From Nymphaea colorata (Eukaryota > Streptophyta > Magnoliopsida > Nymphaeales > Nymphaeaceae): a stretch of DNA of 64,000 bases. Positions 10,557 through 21,460 of the stretch are shown here, piece after piece (position 1 is the first letter of the stretch; each line of letters begins with the position of its first letter). The notes below the pieces were generated by a model. It saw nothing but the letters and a program-made list of their open reading frames with translations, made no database searches and was not told the DNA's origin. The stretch is taken from positions 3,350,001 through 3,414,000 of the forward strand of contig NC_045141.1 of assembly GCF_008831285.2 (NCBI RefSeq), in the 5' to 3' direction. The translations under genes and the position numbers were made by a program.

Positions 10557-12300
10557 AGGTTGAGAACCGATCGAGTGGGCACTCTCTTCCCTGCATGCTG
10601 AAATACAAATTATGTCCATTTCATGTGTCCTGCAGGCTGCGCTTGGGCACCTGGTCATCATCGAGAGAAACTACGTATTTTTTGATCCACTATATAATGT
10701 CCTCGCCTCTACTTTCCCCCCAGATGATCTTTGATGACAGACAAAATGGCTATAATGGAGACTAAATGTGATGTCTGTGAAGGGAAGAAAGTTCACCAAG
10801 GTAAAATGCCACCGGTGCAGTCTGTTTGTGCTATCTAATGGGCCAGCCTAATGTAGAAGATATTGACTCTGCAGTCTGTGCTGTCTTCCAAAAGATGATG
10901 GTCAAGCTCCGAAACAAGAAAAGGAATCACACTGAAGCCAATGAAGTGCCATCACAAGCGACCAAGAAAAATAATAATGACAACCAATTAGAATCGGTAG
11001 GAGAAAACCAAAAATGAGGACATCCACACAAAATAGATTTTGTTACAGAAACTTCAAGTTCGGAGCTCTCTGAGTTTCTCAACCAATTCCATCATCCATT
11101 AACCACTTTCTCTTCCAAAGGCAATAGTAAAGTAAGCAAGGTGGAAGTTGAACTCCCCATGATCAAGGATGAGAAAGAAGACCCTGGGCACACGTCCATC
11201 AGCACTCCTACTATCTGAACCATGAGTGACCAGATTAAGGACAAGAAGTGCATTAAGGGAAAGAAGAACGAAATCCAAAAAGAAGTCCTGACTCTCCGAA
11301 ACAAAGAGAAGTGTAAACCTGAGCATCCAAAGAGGAGCGAAGACCAGTAGAGAAAGAAGAACAAAGTCCTAAAAGAAGGCTTCACTCTCCAAAACAGAGA
11401 GAAGCTTAAAGTTGAGCATCCAAAGATGAGCAAAGGCTAGTAATTCACACCCCTTAAGAAGATTTCAGAACAAATATTGAAAGATTTAATTGCAGACAGG
11501 TTATCATAGTTCCAAAGGTGGAAAGTCCCTTAATCATCCTAGAAAATGAAGGGGATTATTCTGCAAATTTCACGAAGCTCAGGACACGATCTTGAACGTT
11601 TTGTCTTCAAGGCCATTGCCAGCAATGCATCAAGGACAAGATATTGGTCAAAGTTAGTGAACAGTTCAAAATCTTGACAGATTCGGCAAATGATAGCTTA
11701 TATAAGGAAGTCGGCAGGGGTGGTGCCAATATATGTTTCCGCCTCTGTCACCACTTTTGTCCTTTTATTGTCCTTAGTCAATGTCCTCCTTTCATTGTTT
11801 CATCTTGTTCATCATTTTATCTTTTGTCATTGTTTTTCATGATCTATCCCTTTTGTATATAACAATGATGTACCGGCTTGTTTGGCGTACCTATAAAATA
11901 ATCAGGTTTGTGCAATCACTTTTTTCAATTAGTTGCTCTTCCCCAAGTCTTGTTAATGATGAACCCTAAGCTCTTCTCCATGCAATGGTTGGCACAACAA
12001 TGACCACTACCGAGCCCAAATAAATCTCCTTAGTGGAAAAGGAGAAAGACCTGCAAAAAGCAAACACTTCTTCAAAATCACTGAAGGATAATTGATAGAG
12101 GAGATAGATCTAGCAGTTTACGCCATGTTTTAGAAGCTGATTGTAAGATTCTTTAGTAAGGATGGCAATACACTTATTCTTCCTCAATAGGTGATCGAAA
12201 ATGGGAGCCAACTAGAACTTTAGAGACAAAAGAACATGGCAAGCACACAAGCAAGAGTTTCAATGAGACGGTACTACCATCCAATTAGCAATTGGCCAGA
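10557..12300 (+). other. Eroded unknown gene-like sequence
   Basis: No function recognised. On the + strand 10,826-11,017 reads with DIDSAVCAVFQKMMVKL followed by a Lys/Asn-rich tail, and a diverged relative (EIDLAVYAMF-stop-KLIVRF) appears near 12,100. Between them 11,040-11,440 reads as a Ser-, Glu- and Lys-rich polypeptide with a 31-codon tandem repeat. Stops are frequent. From 11,720 on the DNA is AT-rich and non-coding. It could be the remains of a host gene or an unrecognised element gag. Confidence 0.3.
11259..11440 (+). repeat. 93-bp tandem duplication (31 codons)
   Basis: Unit 1 starts at 11,259 and unit 2 at 11,352, a spacing of exactly 93 bp. Both read KK-N-(E/K) near the start and EHPK near the end in the same + frame. 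Identity is about 80 percent. The multiple-of-three period suggests that it arose while the frame was coding. Confidence 0.75.
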
Positions 12301-12903
12301 CATAGCCTAAAAACATTATGTTCTTATATTGATATTTTTGAGCAAATTTTCTCCTTACACATTGATACTCCTTCAAAATTAAGAATCTTTTACCTAGTGC
12401 CCTTTCACTAATCTTTTTTGGCTTGGCCCCCGTGATAGAGGAAGAAGCTAAAGCAATGTTGTAAACATAGGCTTGTGGACAAAATCCGTGAAGCTGCCAT
12501 TTGGTGAATTGGCCAATTCACCAATTCAGTTGAATCAGTAATCAATCAGCTAAAAAATATAAAAAATAATATTTTTGGAACAAAATAAATAAGTAATATA
12601 CAAACAGATTATAACTAAAAACCATGTCAAATGACTGTTCAGGCCCAATCAAACCGGTTCCTGTGACAATGAGGCAAACTAAGCTATTGCTATTAGTGCC
12701 TTCAACAACCCAGGGTAACAACGGAATGATATTATGGATAGGAAAAATCCCACATAAGTCGGCCCCCTTTGGGTATCATTCACTATTTTTTTCGAATGGA
12801 AAAGTGAAAGCGCTACGAATGACCGATTAGATAGAGTTTCTCTCTGACTATATTAAAAGATAAGCACACATCATACGATTAAAAGATATAACTATCGCCT
12901 ACT
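12301..12903. other. No gene seen; MITE-tail remnant
   Basis: 12,310-12,440 resembles the right half of the GGGCAnTTGCCC MITE family (AT-rich, then GTGCCCTTTCAC and a GGCTTGGCCCC end). The rest is AT-rich and non-coding. Confidence 0.35.
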
Positions 12904-13080
12904 GCAGTGGCAAAGCCACATGGTGGCTGGTGTAAGCAGTTGCCCACACCAGCCTCACATAATTAGTTTAATATATATGTTAATTTTTTGACATATTTGA
13001 TTGTTATACATACAAGTGCCCCAAGAAACTAAAGGTATTAAATGAGTGCCCCTACCAGAAAAAATTTCTGGCTCTGCTAG
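12904..13080 (+). mobile_element. MITE, copy B
   Basis: About 177 bp with imperfect inverted ends (GCAGTGGCAAAGCCA against CTAGCAGAGCCA read inward from the right) and the internal GGCTGGTGT..GCAGTTGCCCACACC block. Non-coding. Such short elements depend on a transposase made elsewhere. The superfamily is uncertain; hAT-like is possible. Confidence 0.6.
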
Positions 13081-13142
13081 TAGCGTACAGCCAGCTTAAC
13101 TTCTCACAACTCTTAACTATTTCTGCAACACTCAAAACTATT

Positions 13143-13322
13143 AAGTGGTGGAGCCACATGTAGTCTGGTGTGGGCAGTTGCCCACACCAACATCTTAAAT
13201 TTTCTTGATTTTTATACAGGCATCTTTAAATATTTACTTTTATATACATATAATTGCCCCTCCAAATATGAGTACTTGTACATGGGTAACCCTCTGACCA
13301 ATTTTCCTTGCTCCATCACTTC
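13143..13322 (+). mobile_element. MITE, copy C
   Basis: About 180 bp. Termini AAGTGGTGGAGCCA and, read inward from the right, AAGTGATGGAGCAA match at 12 of 14 positions. The interior carries GTGGGCAGTTGCCCACACCA, like copies A and B. Only 62 bp separate it from copy B, in the same orientation. Confidence 0.65.
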
Positions 13323-14232
13323 TTAGAGGATCGTACCACTAATAACCAATCAAAAGGCAAGAAATGTGTAAATAAAAACCACCATCACATGGACCTTTCC
13401 ACTACTCCTATACATTAGCCACTTCCACAAGTAAGTTATTAGCAACCAAAAGTAACAAGACCAAAACAAATTCCTTTTCAGACGATTCTGTTACAAGTTG
13501 ATGGATCATTCCATGGGTTTTCTTCCTATGGGCTTTTGGTGTCAATACAAGTATGGATATTGCCTTGCATCATCATCTTGAGCTTTGTGGATCATTCTAC
13601 AATATTGTATACTCATAACACTATTTGCAGTCATCCCAAGGAACTTCTTGAAGCATAGTTGGAAAACTCAATGACCAAACTCAAGAATCACTTGAGTTGG
13701 CTCGGATGAGTCACATGCTGGGTCGCAATCTAGTGTACGAACCAAATAAGCCCGAGTTTTAAAGGGCTTGGGTATGAATCATTTAGATCACCCAGGTTCA
13801 TTGAATAGGATCGGAATAGTTTGAGTTTGCTCTGATCCGCTTTTGAGAATACAATGTAATATTTTGATTTATACTGCTTTTGAAACTCGATCTTTACCAT
13901 TTTTGAAACCTGGGTTTCCACTTAAAACTGATTCATTTGCACATTTATAAAACTATCGAAACCTTTCTTGTTGCAGCCAAGGATTGAATGCTTTACTAGA
14001 GGGGAGATAATGGTTTAACTATAGGGCACGAATGTCATGGTTTAACCCAATTACACCCAACAACATTATGAGTGCCTTGTAGTGGAGCAAGTATCCAAGT
14101 GTGATTTTTTTTTGGGAAAGCTTAAAATTCTTCTTTCATAGCCTTCAAATTCTTCTTTCATAGACTCATACCATAGGCAGTCCTTTTTGGCGTCATCATA
14201 TGAAGTGGGCTCACATTTAGTGGAGATGAGAC
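13323..14232. other. No gene seen
   Basis: AT-rich, non-coding. A 63-codon frame on the - strand at 13,730-13,921 has no recognisable features. The left end of the Harbinger element follows. Confidence 0.55.
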
Positions 14233-14235
14233 TTA

Positions 14236-14251
14236 GAGGTTGTTTGATTGC
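14236..14251 (+). repeat. Left terminal inverted repeat of Harbinger
   Basis: 16 bp next to TTA. The following 250 bp repeat CTGTTTGTTCTGT-like words (14,370-14,530), a subterminal repeat zone of the kind that can bind transposase. Confidence 0.7.
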
Positions 14252-15094
14252 TGTCCACTGGGACAGGACAGACAGGATGTCCTATCCATCACACCACTGT
14301 CCTGTCCTCATGGACAATGATGTTCCTTATCTACCGTTTGATGATTTTAGAAACTAAACACTGCGTTCTTCTTGTCTGGCGTTTGTTTCTATTCTGTTTG
14401 ATCTGTCTGTTCTGTCCAATGTTTGTGTCTTCCATAGTCAATTCTGTTTGTTCTGTTTGTCCTATTTGGTGTTTATTTATGTTCTATTCGAATGTTTGTT
14501 CTATTCTCGTGTTTATGTCTGTTATGATCAGTTTTGTCAATTATATCTATCTACTATATGATGATAAGAATATCTTATTTTTGAACATGTTATATCAAAA
14601 CAAGTATAAAATTTATAACAACATGTTATATGCAAATCAATACATTCGATGACATGATCCATAATGTTATAGCAAAATCAACTCTTTCAATGGATTCATA
14701 TATAACAAAAACATCAATACTGTTAAATCTTTAAAAATTTATATAGTCACCAGTATCAAGTAAAACTACAACATAAAAATATTTTAAAATGTACAGCTAT
14801 TGCAAGCAATATGTTGGAGTCTACTGACACAAAATAGATATAAAAGTTTATGCTAAAGCTACTATAAATACAAAAATAACTATGATAACTCGCTAGATAA
14901 CTAGTCTTCTATCCAACACACTACTCTTCCCATCGAAACCATGTGATACTTGAGAAGAGACATCATCATCTAGTTCTTGCATTTCAGAAATTAAAAAGAC
15001 AAGCAAATAATTAGATTATCACCATAAAGTATTAAAATAATCAAGTATAATTAAGACAATGACATATAATTGAGAATGTTAGACAATGAGTATC

Positions 15095-16101
15095 TTACTT
15101 GAAACATAATTATTCCACATTGTTGAAGTAATTTGCTTATGAAGTTCATTGTTGCTACCACGTATTTGCGTTTGTTCAATATTTTCATCATCATTTATAA
15201 CTTCACTTACTTCATTATCATTTATATCATCAATAAGAAATTATTCAGCATTTGGATTGCAGTTGATTATAAAATTATGAAGAACACATGCTGCTTATAC
15301 AAGTTTAACTTGAGTGGATATTGGATATGACACATGATTCTTCAAAATCAGAAACCTTACCTTAAGCAAACCAAACACTCTCTTCACAGCAGTGCACAAA
15401 GATGAGTGTCTATAGTTGTACAATTCTTCTTTTGTCTCAAGTTGCCTAGATCCAGACAACATGATCTCAACAAATTACTTCTAAATAAATCAATAAGTTA
15501 TTTGAGTATCCAGCTTTGGCAAGATTATATTTACCTATTTCATAATCAACAATATGTGTTTTGTCAATCAAACTATTAAATTGATGATAGTGAATTTAAA
15601 CCATTGATGTTTATTTTCTTACCATGTGAAACTTCTAATGGATGAAGAATCTTCTAGTGCACTGTACAATACTCTTGCATTAGTTGCACTTCCCTCCCAA
15701 CCGGCTAGTATGTAGTGAAACTGTATATCAAATCCCACCATTACTAAAACATTTTGAGATAAGAACCCTTTTCTATTTCACCAACAATTTTGGCAATCTT
15801 TTTTGACATATACTAGAATGTGTCTACCATACATTGCTCCCAAATAATTCTATTAATACATAATATGTGTTAATAAACTAAATGTTTTACTACAAATAAA
15901 AAGTTTGACTATAAATATCTATTATGAATTGCAGTTGTTTACCTTAAAGTATGGCAAGAAACATGGATCTCCTCTAACTCGAGCTAGTATAGTATCATCT
16001 CTACGTCCCACGTATTCATGTGCAATATGGAGAATTGTTTTCAAAACTAAGTTAAAGTACTTACTAATTTGTAAGTCTTGAGTGTTGAAACATATTGCGT
16101 T
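15095..16101 (-). pseudogene. HARBI1-like transposase, C-terminal part
   Basis: Broken frames in one direction match the PIF/Harbinger DDE nuclease in order. They start with NTQDLQISKYFNLVLKTILH and GAMYGRHI (family GxxDGTH), then FDIQFHYILAGWEGSATNAR (family AGWEGSAxDxR), GKYNLAKAGYSN, YNYRHSSLCTAVKRVFGLLK (family NxxHSSLRNVIERxFG) and finally QVKLV-stop-AACVLHNFI. By this alignment all three catalytic acids are gone: Asp to Tyr, Asp to Asn and Glu to Lys. It would cut and paste the element in the nucleus; it is inactive here. The frame continues at 21,161 beyond Copia-2. Confidence 0.85.
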
Positions 16102-16389
16102 TGTTAGAATTCAGTGTTATAGGGAACCGGGTCCGGATATGGACCTGGTACCCAAGGGCACAGGAACCGAGGATGGGCTTGGTTCCCTAGGCAGGCCTTT
16201 CTTCCTCCCTCTTTTATTCTATCACTTATTGTAATTGTTGATGTTAAGTGAATGAAGTTTTCTCTCACCTAGGGTTGCGGTTTTGCCCCTAGATTAGAGC
16301 TTTCCCGTGGTTTTTCACATCTTTCTGAGGTCTTCCACGTAAATCCTGTGTTGGCTTTCCTTTCTCTTCTTTCGCTGTGTGTTTCTACA
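16102..16389 (+). repeat. 5' LTR of Copia-2
   Basis: 288 bp, TGTTAGAATTC to TTTCTACA, with TG...CA ends. An inverted GGGTCC/GGACC pair near 16,129-16,145 can form a small hairpin. Confidence 0.95.
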
Positions 16390-16402
16390 TGGTATCAGAG
16401 CC
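16390..16402 (+). other. Primer-binding site of Copia-2
   Basis: TGGTATCAGAGCC is a perfect match to the complement of the 3' end of initiator tRNA-Met and lies directly after the LTR. Confidence 0.95.
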
Positions 16403-16730
16403 AAAATCGTGTTGTTTGGCTTCTTTGTTCGTTTGTGATTTAGGGTTTTCTTGGAACCCTAAGTCTGAACCCTGAATCCTCGCCGACGCCGCCAGCCGAT
16501 GCAGCCTGCCGCCGACGTCACCCACTGTCGCCTGCCCACCGACGCAGCCCGATGCCGTCCGCCGATGTAGCCTGGCGTGTGCCCCCATCGTCGCCAGGAC
16601 CACCGCCACCTGGACCGCCAACGTTGCCTGGCCTTTTTCCCGCCGATGCAGCTCTCTGTTCTGCCGCTGCCCGTCCTCGTCCTGTGCTTTTTTGGTATTC
16701 TCTGACTGTTGGATTTCTTTTGTGGACGTT
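16403..16730 (+). promoter_or_regulatory. GC-rich leader of Copia-2
   Basis: Untranslated leader between primer site and gag start. From about 16,470 to 16,690 it is far richer in G+C than its surroundings and keeps many CpG dinucleotides. GCCGATG-type words recur (near 16,494, 16,550, 16,562, 16,641). Long - strand frames here are a consequence of this composition. Confidence 0.6.
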
Positions 16731-17565
16731 ATGGCTGAAGAGATGACCTCCAAGACCAATGTTACCTTTGACACGGGCAGCAATACCAAGAGCAAAAATG
16801 TGCCTGTTCAAGTCACTTTTATTCGGCTGAACAAAGACAATTATCTCTCTTGGTCTGCTGCGCTTGAAATTGGGATCACTAGTTGCGGTCGTCTGCCCTA
16901 TATCACTGGGGAGAAACCTGCGCCTAGTAAAACTGATCCTGGATGGGCGACTTGGGCGTTGGAAGATAGTCAAGTTAAGTGAGAATTATTAGTTCTGTTT
17001 CTGCTGATATTCAGCCCCTTATTTTGCGAAAGTTGACCTCTTATGACATGTGGACTGTGCTTGCGAGGATGTATGGCCGTAAAAAGAGAGTCCTGCGTAC
17101 ATACCAGATTAAATGCAGCATCTATTCTCTTAAACAGGGTGACTTGTCTGTGGCATCCTTCTATGCAGCCCTGAAGACTAAATGGGAGAAACTGGATTAT
17201 CATGTTAATGATGACTGAAAATGTGGTTCTGATCATGAACTGTACTGACAGAAAGAATGGATGAACCGCACCTTTATTTTTCTGGGAGGTTTGTGTGATG
17301 AGTTTGAATCCATTAGGAGTCAAATTCTCAATTGTGATGAGACCCCTTGAATTGAGGAGGTGTATGCCCAGGTGGAATCTGAGGAACAACGTCGTCAAGT
17401 GATGCATATTGACTCTAATCATGGTAGTTCACCCTCTGCTTTTGTTAGCCGTGCTCCAGGGACAGGGCAGCGTACTATTTGGCGGTGCAGTCATTGTAAC
17501 AAGTTGGGTCACTCTGTTGAATCAAGGAATTACAAGCTTACATCAGCCGATTATCTACTACTAAG
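16731..17565 (+). pseudogene. Copia-2 gag
   Basis: ATG at 16,731 starts MAEEMTSKTNV; VTFIRLNKDNYLSWSAALE is the classic N-terminal gag block. A one-base shift near 16,980 moves to another frame (RIISSVSADIQP, then LKQGDLSVASFYAALKTKWE). Three TGA codons at 17,216-17,350 stand where Trp or Gly is expected. A zinc knuckle CSHCNKLGHSVESR lacks its last Cys (Arg instead). Another shift near 17,565 leads to the protease frame. It would form the capsid particle. Confidence 0.9.
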
Positions 17566-18740
17566 GAGGAAGCCCCCACGTCTGAGGGAGCTCAGTTAGC
17601 CCAAGATCTTGTTGCCACAAGTGATCAAGTTAATTCCTTACTTGGTGATTGGGTAATGGACAGTGGAGCTACTCATCATATGACAGGGAACCCTAAGATG
17701 TTTTAAGAGTACAAATTGTCTTCAGGGCAGCAACGAGTATCTATGGGTGATGGGTCATCGATCTCTGTGGCTGAAAAAGGGAGTTTGTCCTTATTAAATA
17801 AATATCTTATGCATAATGCTCTTCATGTTCCCAATATTCTTGTGAATTTGTTATCTGTCAGTAGTATCACCAAAGAGCTCAATTGTAATCTAATTTTCTC
17901 TGCTGATCATTGTACCCTGCAGGACTTGGTGACAGGGAAGAAGATTGGGATTGGTTCGGTTATTGATGGCCTCTATAGACTGCCCGTACAGGTTGCCTCT
18001 GCTCTCATTTCAGCCACTAGCAGACAGTTGACGGGCGTGGAGGACAGGTCTAGCATTATGAGATGGCACGAGCGCCTTGGACATCTCCCATTCCAGTTGA
18101 TTAAGAAGTTGTTTCCTAGGTTGCTTACTTCTGTTTCCATGGACTCCTTCACATGTGAAGTGTGTCAGCTTGCTAAGCATGTTAGGGCTTCGTACCCTAT
18201 TTCTATCAATAAAACCACTCGTCCTTTTGCCTTGGTTCACTCTGATGTTTGGGGTCCTTCGGGAGTACCCACTTGTCGTGGTTTCAATTACTTTATGACT
18301 TTGATTGATGACTACTCCCGCTGTATGTTCGTGTACTTGTTGAAAGAACGCAGTGAGGTTCCTGTCGTTGTCAAAAATTTTGTTGCCTTTGTCGAGAATC
18401 AATTTCAGACCTCTGTTCAGACTTTCCGTACTGATAATGCCAGGGAGTATGTCTCCCAATCCCTGGATGACTTCCTGTGGGGCACGGGTATTGTTCGTGA
18501 GACGACCTGTAGTTATACTCCTCCTCAAAATGGAGTGGCTGAACGTAAAAATCACCATTTATTAGATGTCACCCGAGCTATTATGTTCCACAGGCATGTT
18601 CATAAGCGCTACTGGGGCGATGCTCTCCTCATTAGTGCCCACCTCATCAACCATACGCCCACTCGTGTGTTGAATGGCTGTACTCCTTACTCTGTGCTCA
18701 GTCCCACTCATAACCCCTGGCCTCTTACTCCTCGGGTGTG
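17566..18740 (+). pseudogene. Copia-2 protease and integrase
   Basis: Protease active site DWVMDSGATHHMTGN at 17,647-17,691, then a TAA at 17,703 and 346 open codons from 17,716. Integrase: HERLGHL and CEVCQLAKH zinc ligands (18,067-18,180), then catalytic residues in HSDVWGPSG, RTDNAREY and NGVAERKNHH, all present. The frame is lost near 18,740, where the [13 protein letters not shown]-type post-core segment goes on in another frame. Confidence 0.92.
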
Positions 18741-19199
18741 TTTACTTTGTTCATAACCATAGTCCCACCATCAAGAAACTTGACCCTTGGTCTGTCTGTC
18801 TTCTTGGGGTATTCCTCCACTCAGAAGGGATACAAATGTATTGATCCCACTACCTCCAAAATCTATGTCTCCCGGGATGTTACCTTTCATGAACATGAGG
18901 CGTATTTTCCTGTGAATCCTCTTCAGGGGGAGTGTATAGGGGACAGTGTGGAAGAGTATTCTCCAAATCAGCTTATTCAGTTTACGAACTTTTTGGACTA
19001 CAAACTTAATCACAGTGTGGAAGATACCGTCAGAGATGATAAAGACAGTTGTGTGGAAGGGGGCCCTGTGGATGATCAGCCCACATCCCGTGATCATTTG
19101 TTTGGGCAGGTTTACACTAGAAAGGAGAAAGATGTGGTTGAGCCTGTTGATGTAACCAATCCCAATCCTGTGAGTTCCCCGAATGAACCAAGCCAATGA
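18738..19199 (+). pseudogene. Copia-2 integrase C-terminal region and linker
   Basis: Open 153-codon segment with [16 protein letters not shown] and [14 protein letters not shown], the conserved Copia post-integrase block. An acidic, Ser/Pro-rich linker follows. It is shifted relative to the core frame before it and the RT frame after it. Confidence 0.85.
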
Positions 19200-20878
19200 A
19201 TGAAGAGCTTCCCATAGCCCTGCGCAAGGGGACCAAGTCATGTACTTCTCACCCTATTCAGAGATTTGTCTCATATTCAAAACTCAGTAAAGAATACAAA
19301 TGATTTATTACCACTCTGTCTATGTCTGTGATTCCCAGTTGTGTGGAAGATGCTAGAGAGGATCCTAAATTACTACAAGCCATGACAGAGGAGATGGATG
19401 CCTTGGCAAAGAACAACACGTGGGAAGTGGTCGATATTCCCAAGGGAACTCACTTAGTTGGTTCCAAGTGGGTGTTTAGTGTGAAGTATAAACCTGATGG
19501 CACTGTGGAATGGTATAAAACTCGCCTGGTTGCAAAGGGGTTCAGCCAAAAATATGGAATTGACTATCTTGAAACCTTTGCTCCTATTGCAAAACTGAAG
19601 ACTGTGAGGGTCATTTTGGCACTTGCAGTGCAAAAGAAGTGGGGCATGGACCAGCTTGATGTCAAGAATGTCTTCTTGAACGGCCATCTAGAGAAGAAGG
19701 TCTATATGAGCATGCCTCCCGGATATGCTTAAAGTGGAAAATGCTGCCATCTCAAGAAGGCCCTGTACGGCCTGAAGCAGTCCCCTAGAGCATGGTTTGA
19801 AAGACTGAGGGTGGTAATAAAGACAAATAGGTACAAACAAGGAAATGGTGATCATACCCTGTTCATTAAGCAGAGAAGTGGCCTTGTGAGCATTCTTCTT
19901 GTGTATGTTGATGATATGATTGTCACAGGTGATGATGAAGAAGAGAAAAGGAAGATGAAGGAGAGGTTAGCTGCTGAATTTGACCTTAAAGATCTGGGAA
20001 AATTATGGTACTTTCTGGGAATAGAGATTGCACGATCAGAGACAGGGCTTGTTATGAGCCAAAGGAAGTACACTCTTGACCTCCTGAAAAAGACAGGTAA
20101 ACTGGGATGCATGCCCTTTCTAACTCCAATGGAATCAAGTACAAAGATAAGTATCAAAACTGGTAACATCCTGGATGAGGAAGGAAAAGGACAGTATCAG
20201 AGGCTTGTTGGTAAGCTTATTTATCTTACTCTTACTCGCCCTGATATTACTTATGTTGTAAATGTGTTGAGTCAGTTTATGCATGCTCCTACTGATTGTC
20301 ACTGGAAGAGTGCAGAAAGAGTATTGGGGTACTTGAAGAATAACACATGTAAAGGGTTACTGTATACACGGCAAGACAAACTTAATATTGAAGGATACTC
20401 TGATGCTGATTGGGCTGGTTGCACGGATACCAGAAGGTCTACCACAGGATACTGCATCTTTCTAGGGGGAAACCTGGTGGTATGGACGAGTAAAAGGCAG
20501 GAGGTCTGTTCTAGATCCAGTGCTGAGGCTGAATACAGGGCTGTTGCTATGGGGGTTACTGAGATGTTATGGCTAAAGATTCTTCTAACAGATATCGGAA
20601 TTGGAATTGAAGAGAAGATGAAAATGTATTGTGACAATAAGTCTGCTATTAACCTGGCAAATAATCTCGTCCTGCATGACAAAACCAAACATGTGGAGAT
20701 AGATCGCCACTTCATACGGGAGCGCATAGATTCAAAGGAGTTGATCCTTCCTTATATGAAGTCTGAAGATCAAATTGCAGATGTTCTAACTAAGGCTTTA
20801 TGTACATCTCAATTTGAAAAGAATGTTAGCAAGCTTGGCATGTTTGACATGTATGCCAAGCTTGAGGGGGAGTGTTAG
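19200..20878 (+). pseudogene. Copia-2 reverse transcriptase and RNase H
   Basis: From 19,322 to 20,878 a single frame with one TAA at 19,730-19,732; another stop (TGA) lies upstream at about 19,300. RT motifs: NTWEVVDIPKG, KWVFSVKYKPDG, KARLVAKGF-like, QLDVKNVFLNG, YGLKQSPRAWF and the catalytic YVDDMIVTG at 19,902. RNase H keeps its acids in SDADWAG, SSAEAEYRA and YCDNKSA. The chain ends in KLEGEC at the polypurine tract. RT copies element RNA and RNase H degrades the template. Apart from the single TAA, this is the best-preserved coding stretch in the window. Confidence 0.93.
20864..20872 (+). other. Polypurine tract of Copia-2
   Basis: GAGGGGGAG directly before the 3' LTR; it overlaps the last pol codons. 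Confidence 0.9.
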
Positions 20879-21160
20879 AATTCAGTGTTATAGGGAACCG
20901 GGTCCAGATATGGACCCGATACCCAAGGGCACGAGAACCGAGGATAGGCTTGGTTCCCTAGGCGGGCCTCTCTTCCTCCCTCTTTCATTCTATCACTTAT
21001 TGTAATTGTTGATGTTAAGTGAATGAAGTTTTCTCTAGCCTAGGGTTGCGGTTTTGCCCCTAGGTTAGAGCTTCCCCGTGGTTTTCCACCTCTTTCTGAG
21101 GTTTTCCACGTAAATCCTGTGTTGGCTTTCCTTTCTTTTCTTTCGCTGCGTGTTTCTATG
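20873..21160 (+). repeat. 3' LTR of Copia-2
   Basis: 288 bp, same length as the 5' LTR. It ends TATG rather than TACA, so the terminal CA has mutated to TG. Confidence 0.93.
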
Positions 21161-21460
21161 GGGTTCATCGATGTCTTTGATCATGTCCCAATGTAACGAG
21201 AAACATCACTACTTGTTCTTCAATTGTGATTTTTCTTGCATGATACAACAATTTCCTACTTTTTAACAAATTGCATGGTAATGCATATGTTTGTTGATCC
21301 ACCCTTAATAGATCTAAGCAATTTATGGGTGTCCATGCATACAGTCATGCACAAATTGGGCCACTGCTGGTCGATTAGTATGTACTAAATTTTCAGTAGG
21401 TCAACCTTGAGCTTTCAAGCGTTCCATCATCAACCACATAATAAGAATAAAGATAACTGT
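21161..21460 (-). pseudogene. HARBI1-like transposase, N-terminal part
   Basis: On the - strand one frame reads LLRVDQQTYALPCNLL and then ARKITIEEQVVMFLVTLGHD, the helical N-terminal block of HARBI1-type transposases. It stops at the Copia-2 boundary, and the next expected block (NTQDLQISKYFN) begins on the other side of Copia-2. The start codon is unclear (an ATG lies near 21,480) and stops occur upstream. Confidence 0.8.

Larger units (their letters stand above)
16097..21165 (+). mobile_element. Copia-2, full-length Ty1/Copia element
   Basis: LTR 16,102-16,389, primer site, GC-rich leader, gag, protease, integrase, RT, RNase H, polypurine tract and LTR 20,873-21,160 follow in Copia order. 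Flanking 5-mers GCGTT (16,097) and GGGTT (21,161) are a target duplication with one mismatch. The two LTRs are both 288 bp and differ at about 20 positions by eye, mostly transitions. It lies inside the Harbinger transposase gene, in opposite orientation. About three frameshifts and six stops disable it. Confidence 0.93.

Noticed and set aside
16390-16402. tRNA-like sequence TGGTATCAGAGCC
   Set aside because: It is the retrotransposon primer-binding site, complementary to the tRNA 3' end; no tRNA cloverleaf surrounds it. The same holds for the sites at 10,292, 29,004 and 35,908.
16385-16973. Two long - strand frames opposite the Copia-2 leader and gag
   Set aside because: Caused by the GC-rich leader; antisense to a recognised gag and without motifs.
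18010-18558. 182-codon - strand frame
   Set aside because: Exact shadow of the Copia-2 integrase core.
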